NCBI RefSeq assembly: GCF_036324505.1
Contig: NC_086363.1
Span: forward strand, 3,911,790 to 3,975,789
DNA: 64,000 bases
From: Eleginops maclovinus
Lineage: Eukaryota > Chordata > Actinopteri > Perciformes > Eleginopidae
Direction of reading: 5' to 3'
Below the pieces are notes generated by a model. It did no database searches. It saw only the letters and a list, made by a program, of their open reading frames with translations, and had not been told where the DNA came from. This document shows, one piece after another, positions 60,523 through 64,000 of this stretch (position 1 is the stretch's first letter; each line of letters starts with the position of its first letter). The position numbers and the translations under genes were made by a program.

Positions 60523-61359
60523 GTAAGTATTAAATTATTCCAGTTTGATAGGCAGTGTCACGTTAGCATTGTTTGTTTATTAGCTTGGCTAGCTACGGAA
60601 GTGTCACGTTAGCATGTTTTTTAGCTTGGATAGCTACTGCAGTGCATCTGTAACTTGCTAGTTTGTATTTTTGATCGTACTCAACCAAAGTGGCTGGCGT
60701 TTTTTACCTTTATTTATCTGTTTTGGAATTTCATATAGGTTAATCACTCCCAAAGGCTTAATGAAAGTCAACTAAAGCCATGGGTGGTGGTGAGGAACGA
60801 CGGTGTTGTGCTGGGAGCCCACTGCAACTGCACAGCGGGACTCGGGGAGAGCTGCTCTCATGTGTCAGCTGTTCTCTTCAGTCTGTGGGGAAAAAACAAC
60901 GCAAGGCACGAGGAGATCAGCTGCACATCCAAAAAATGCAAGTGGGCCTCTCCCAGTGAGGATGCTGCGAAGAATGTGGAGTACCTGCAGGGCAAGGACA
61001 TCATATTCAACCATACTCAACAAAATAAAAAGGGGAATTCCACCAAGGGTACCTCTGCGCCCCCATCTTTCCCACCCCTGACTGCTGCTGAGCAAACACA
61101 GTTCTACCAAAATCTCTCACAGTGCCGGACTCAAGATGGGAAGTCCTGCAGACCTGCAGTCCTGTCAGTTGTTCGCGGGTACGCCACATCCTATGTACCC
61201 AAGGCTGTCAAGCTAGATTTACCTGAACCCCTTACCAGTCTGTATGACAAGAAGGCAAGAGACCTGAACCTGGCTGAATTACAAGAGCGTGCAGAAGGAA
61301 TATTTGAGGACTTGACTGTCAGTGAGACAGTGAGAAAAGAAGTCACAAGAAACAAGTGA
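60175..61359 (+). CDS. SWIM zinc-finger protein of the transposon, apparently lacking its YqaJ nuclease part
   Basis: Two exons, 60175-60522 and 60739-61359, join in phase 0 across GCAAGG|GTAAGT and TTTCATATAG|GTT. They encode 322 residues beginning MTTGASVFLPSEYTS. The SWIM finger is CxC-x7-CxH (Cys145, Cys147, Cys155, His157) in HCNCTAGLGESCSHV. This family usually continues into a YqaJ-type recombinase nuclease after a segment like the last residues here (DLTVSETVRKEVTRNK). Here a TGA follows at once and only 44 bp separate it from the transposase stop. The bases AACAA|GTGAGA over the stop look like a splice donor, so the final exon has probably been deleted. Role in transposition is unproven. 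The upstream in-frame ATG at 60082 is outside the element and rejected. Confidence 0.82.
60739..61359 (+). CDS. SWIM protein gene, exon 2
   Basis: Starts VNHSQRLNESQLKPWVV after acceptor CATATAG. It contains the SWIM motif and a Cys pair (TSKKCKW), then a low-complexity Ser/Pro linker. Stop TGA at 61357-61359. Confidence 0.83.
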   Translation, partial: VNHSQRLNESQLKPWVVVRNDGVVLGAHCNCTAGLGESCSHVSAVLFSLWGKNNARHEEISCTSKKCKWASPSEDAAKNVEYLQGKDIIFNHTQQNKKGNSTKGTSAPPSFPPLTAAEQTQFYQNLSQCRTQDGKSCRPAVLSVVRGYATSYVPKAVKLDLPEPLTSLYDKKARDLNLAELQERAEGIFEDLTVSETVRKEVTRNK

Positions 61360-61376
61360 GAAGCGAATCAAAAAGG

Positions 61377-61382
61377 TTTATT
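61377..61382 (-). terminator. Polyadenylation signal of the transposase
   Basis: AATAAA on the minus strand (TTTATT on plus), about 22 bp after the transposase stop and 18 bp beyond the SWIM stop. The two 3' ends therefore overlap. Confidence 0.6.
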
Positions 61383-61403
61383 TTCTGTTGACGCACAAAT
61401 TCA

Positions 61404-62532
61404 TCACTCAAAGGGCACCACAGAATCAGGTACATTTGTTAGTCCACAACATACACTCACAATTTTATCAAGATAAGTAACATCATTTTCTTTCTCTATG
61501 TCTGTGAAAGTTATTGGCACAGTGCTTTGTAAGATAGTATATTTCTGACGAAGTACTCCTATGACTCTTTCGATGTGAATCCTTAAAGAGGCTAGAGATC
61601 TTGTATTCTCTATGTCAGCAGGATCTAACTGTGTTTTTCCACGAGTAAATGCTGGAATTTTTAATTCAGCCTGACACCTTTCAACAGACTCTTTCACCAG
61701 AAACCCCCTGTCTGCCAAAACAACATCCCCTGGGAGAATATTAGGTAAAAAAGTACTGTGTTCTGTAATGAACTTATCACTGGTGCGACCTCCCCATCCA
61801 GTAGAAATGAAACAAATTGAACCTTGAGGGCAAATGGCAATTAAATATTTCATGGTGTGATGTGATTTGTATCTTGAGTAACACTGCGCACTGGGTCGCA
61901 ATCTACTTGGTTTCTCTAGAAATATTTCAAAGCAATCAATGATACAAACAGTCTTCTCGTAGTCACCATTTCTAAATACATATGGAAGAGATGTTCTTAA
62001 AGATTCTCTTTCAGGCCACACCACTAGGCTTGGCACCAGTCTACAATACATCAAATTAACACAGTTTTTGAAGTGCCTGGAGACAGTAGTTGGGTCGATG
62101 CCAAAATAAAAACCCAAAAAGTCAAATGTTAAGTTCATTCGAAGCTTCATCAAAGTCAACATGTATTGTTGAAAACATGTTATTGATGATTTAACTTTGA
62201 GAAATGGAGCCAGATATTGAAAAATGGTCATGAGACATGCATAGGTTGCCAGCCCAGTGAGGACATTCACCTTTTTATCATTGTTATTTAAACTAATCTC
62301 TGTCAGGGTCTTCCTATTAATCTTTTCCCTTAACAACACATTTTCAGCCCTTAGAGCTTGGCATTCTTGCTCAAGACTCTGAATGCGGGTACAGCAGGTT
62401 TCAGAGGTGCATGGTGGTGTTACTGGTTCAGGCTGGACAGGATCATCGGCTGAGTCTTCCAACGGATCTGTGATGGGGGGCTCCTTCAAAGGCTCTGTGA
62501 TATGGTCTTCTGGGGCTGCATCAGTTGATGTC
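61404..62532 (-). CDS. Transposase exon 3: coiled coil and DDE catalytic domain
   Basis: 375 codons plus stop, starting (R)TSTDAAPEDHITEPL after acceptor TTTCATCAG. All three acidic catalytic residues are present. The upstream ATG at 62621 lies in the intron and is not the start. Confidence 0.92.
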
Positions 62533-63397
62533 CTGATGAAAACACAGAAGCAGCAAAATAAGCTTTCATGCATACAATACTGATGGCAGTTTGACATGTT
62601 TACATGTTTACAGTTTGACATGTTTAATGGAAATCATATGATATTAGCCTTCATTAAATGACTGGTGTGACGTTATTGTTTATAACCATATCACGGCAGT
62701 TAACTATTTGAAATAAAATAATCTGAATAACACACCGATCACAAGTAGACCCAACATGTAATCAGACAGGAGTTTGATCTACCCACCTTTGACGGATGGC
62801 TTCTGCAGATATCTTTGCCTGCTCTACTTTGTGCAGTTTAGCCTTCTGCCTTCTGTTAAAAACCTCCAGTCTCGTTTTATGTCTCCTCTTCTCTGGAGAT
62901 GGAAGGTAATCGAAAATTGAGGGGATAAAATCCGGACTCAACGGATTATCACTCTTTCTCCCTACAAAATAAGAAGGAATATTTCAACACGGGTTTGTTT
63001 ACCACTAGCTTGCTACAAGCTAACTTGCTAACTGGCTAGGCTGCGCCAGAGCCACACTTGTTGAGTTAAAAAGGGACATCACAGTGTCCGTTAGCTATAA
63101 TAACTGGGTGCTACTTCTTAAATTAAACTAATTAAATTTAATTAAACTGACCAGAAACTTTTTGTAGCATTGTACTGTATTCCTTCACCCACCTGATATG
63201 AAGTGATCACTGCATAAGCGAAAGCCAACGGCCGGGGGGTCCCATCTTTCAGTCTTTTTCTGAAGGCTCCTGGCTCTTTTAATCGCTCCAATCCACTTCT
63301 CCCTCCTCTCCGCGTCTTTAGGAATGCGATAATACGATACACCTTTCTTTTTCCCACGCCTATTTGTGCAACCTGGTGCACAGCAGTTATCCACCAT
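61404..63397 (-). CDS. THAP-domain DDE transposase (DDE_Tnp_4 type), intact
   Basis: Three exons (63193-63397, 62787-62961, 61404-62532) splice in matching phases into a 502-residue protein without stops. Residues 1-90 form a THAP zinc finger: MVDNCCAPGC (Cys5, Cys10), Trp35, and LCSDHF (Cys62, His65), the expected C2CH set. A basic helix follows, then an acidic Pro-rich linker and a leucine-rich coiled coil (about 178-200). The catalytic domain has Asp326 (VCIIDCFEIF), Asp401 (VVLADRGF) and Glu448 (IHIERVIG), the DDE triad. The protein would bind the element ends through THAP and cut and join DNA in the nucleus. The family is an IS5/Harbinger relative; THAP plus DDE_Tnp_4 also occurs in domesticated genes, but the inverted ends argue for a real transposon. 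Confidence 0.92.
62787..62961 (-). CDS. Transposase exon 2: end of THAP and basic segment
   Basis: (G)RKSDNPLSPDFIPSIFDYL then EKRRHKTRLEVFNRRQKAK. Acceptor TTTTGTAG|GG, donor CAAAG|GTGGGT. FIPSIF is the usual end of a THAP domain (xxVPSIF). Confidence 0.88.
63193..63397 (-). CDS. Transposase exon 1: THAP zinc finger
   Basis: 68 codons plus one base from ATG 63397. The preceding 26 in-frame residues up to 63475 lie in the inverted repeat and are less likely coding. Donor ATATCAG|GTGGGT. Confidence 0.9.
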
Positions 63398-63437
63398 CCT
63401 TGACAGTCTGCCAGTGCCTGTCAATTTACTGCCGCGA

Positions 63438-63511
63438 TGACTGCCAAAATGGCTGCCCCTGTCGTATCTCGTCACGTGACCAGCATATATGACATCATCT
63501 GCAGGAGCTCT
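63438..63511 (-). repeat. Right terminal inverted repeat
   Basis: Reverse-complement counterpart of the left end, with an extra AGATGATGTCATATATGCT between the outer and middle blocks. The THAP exon starts about 40 bp inside it, so both ends probably act as promoters for the inward-facing genes. Confidence 0.85.
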
Positions 63512-64000
63512 CTGAGAGCTCAGCTGGAAACAACTTTCAAATAGAGTCTAATAAATACTAAGAGGGCTTTAAAACAACTTGGACGCAGCTCTCAAACACA
63601 GTTTAGCCTAAATGAAGATCAATCTGTACCCAATCATCCTTTAGTGGATCCACATATTGTTGGTGTAATATAACCAGCCAGAAGTTTAAATAAAGCAAAG
63701 CATCCTTTCTGAATTGTTGTTGCTGTTGCAAATTATGTGAAGGCTTTCCTCAAACAGCCAGGTACTTGAGTTTATAGCACATGTTCAAAAATGTATAAAA
63801 AGTTACCTTTTCTAGCCATGGTTGTAGGGACAGAGCGTCCAGTTGGGCCAAAGCCATCTTGACCACAGTGTGTTAAACGTCCCCTACTATACTCTTTTTC
63901 ACAATATACTCTAGGTCTCAGATGTACCCAAAACATGTCTCTGGAGAGCGGATAGCATCCCATAAAGCCTTCTTGTTCAGCCCTGTTCATGAAGCGCTGA
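63512..64000. other. Right flank of the transposon
   Basis: No supported gene. The minus-strand 72-codon ORF at 63772-63990 (MNRAEQEGFMGCYPLS) has no domain I know. The stretch ACTATACTCTTTTTCACAAT then ACCCAAAACATGTCTCTGG near 63890-63945 resembles a dispersed fish repeat, so the ORF is more likely inside a repeat than a gene exon. Confidence 0.4.

Larger units (their letters stand above)
60120..63511. mobile_element. THAP/DDE transposon, ISL2EU-like (IS5/Harbinger relative), about 3.4 kb
   Basis: Imperfect inverted ends bracket two convergent genes. Shared blocks are AGAGCTCCTGC (60120-60130 and 63501-63511), GGTCACGTGAC (60131-60141 and 63471-63481) and CCATTTTGGCAGTCA (60158-60172 and 63438-63452). 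Inside lie a SWIM-finger gene (plus) and a THAP-DDE transposase gene (minus). Two-gene elements with a THAP transposase and a SWIM/YqaJ partner match what I recall of ISL2EU; the label is an inference. No clear target-site duplication is seen. Confidence 0.88.

Noticed and set aside
62533..62621. ATG at 62621 as the transposase start
   Set aside because: It lies in the intron between exons 2 and 3; splicing at TTTCATCAG joins the THAP part in phase.
63772..63990. 72-codon minus-strand ORF at the right end
   Set aside because: No known domain and overlaps sequence resembling a dispersed fish repeat.

Overview
The window looks like nuclear DNA of a teleost fish, probably a percomorph. The evidence is a vertebrate gene split by GT-AG introns, long AC/GT microsatellites, tRNA-headed SINEs, several copies of short dispersed repeats of the kind common in spiny-rayed fishes, and a THAP-domain DNA transposon. 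There are no prokaryotic features. Family names come from reading the protein and DNA against remembered family members; no database search was run.

About three quarters of the window (879-47199, minus strand) is the 5' part of one gene, map3k5 (ASK1, apoptosis signal-regulating kinase 1). I could place 18 consecutive coding exons with a continuous reading frame of about 827 codons. They run from the initiator ATG through the thioredoxin-binding region, the central regulatory (TPR and PH-like) region and the first part of the kinase domain, as far as the activation loop. The gene leaves the window at its left edge, so the rest of the kinase domain and the C-terminal coiled coil lie outside. 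Exon 1 sits in a CpG-rich stretch with GC boxes upstream. The introns hold SINEs, a dispersed MITE-like repeat in several copies, a degraded Tc1/mariner element and simple repeats. A 600-bp direct duplication flanks exon 15, which encodes the P-loop and catalytic lysine.

From about 47.2 to 60.1 kb I see no convincing gene. This intergenic stretch holds microsatellites (including AC arrays of about 112, 125 and 119 bp), a possible LTR fragment and repeat relics.

At 60.12-63.51 kb lies a compact DNA transposon with inverted-repeat ends and two convergent genes. The minus-strand gene encodes a three-exon, apparently intact THAP + DDE (DDE_Tnp_4 / IS5-Harbinger-like) transposase. The plus-strand gene encodes a SWIM zinc-finger protein that stops just where a YqaJ-type nuclease domain would be expected. 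The architecture fits ISL2EU-type elements. The last 490 bp hold no supported gene.
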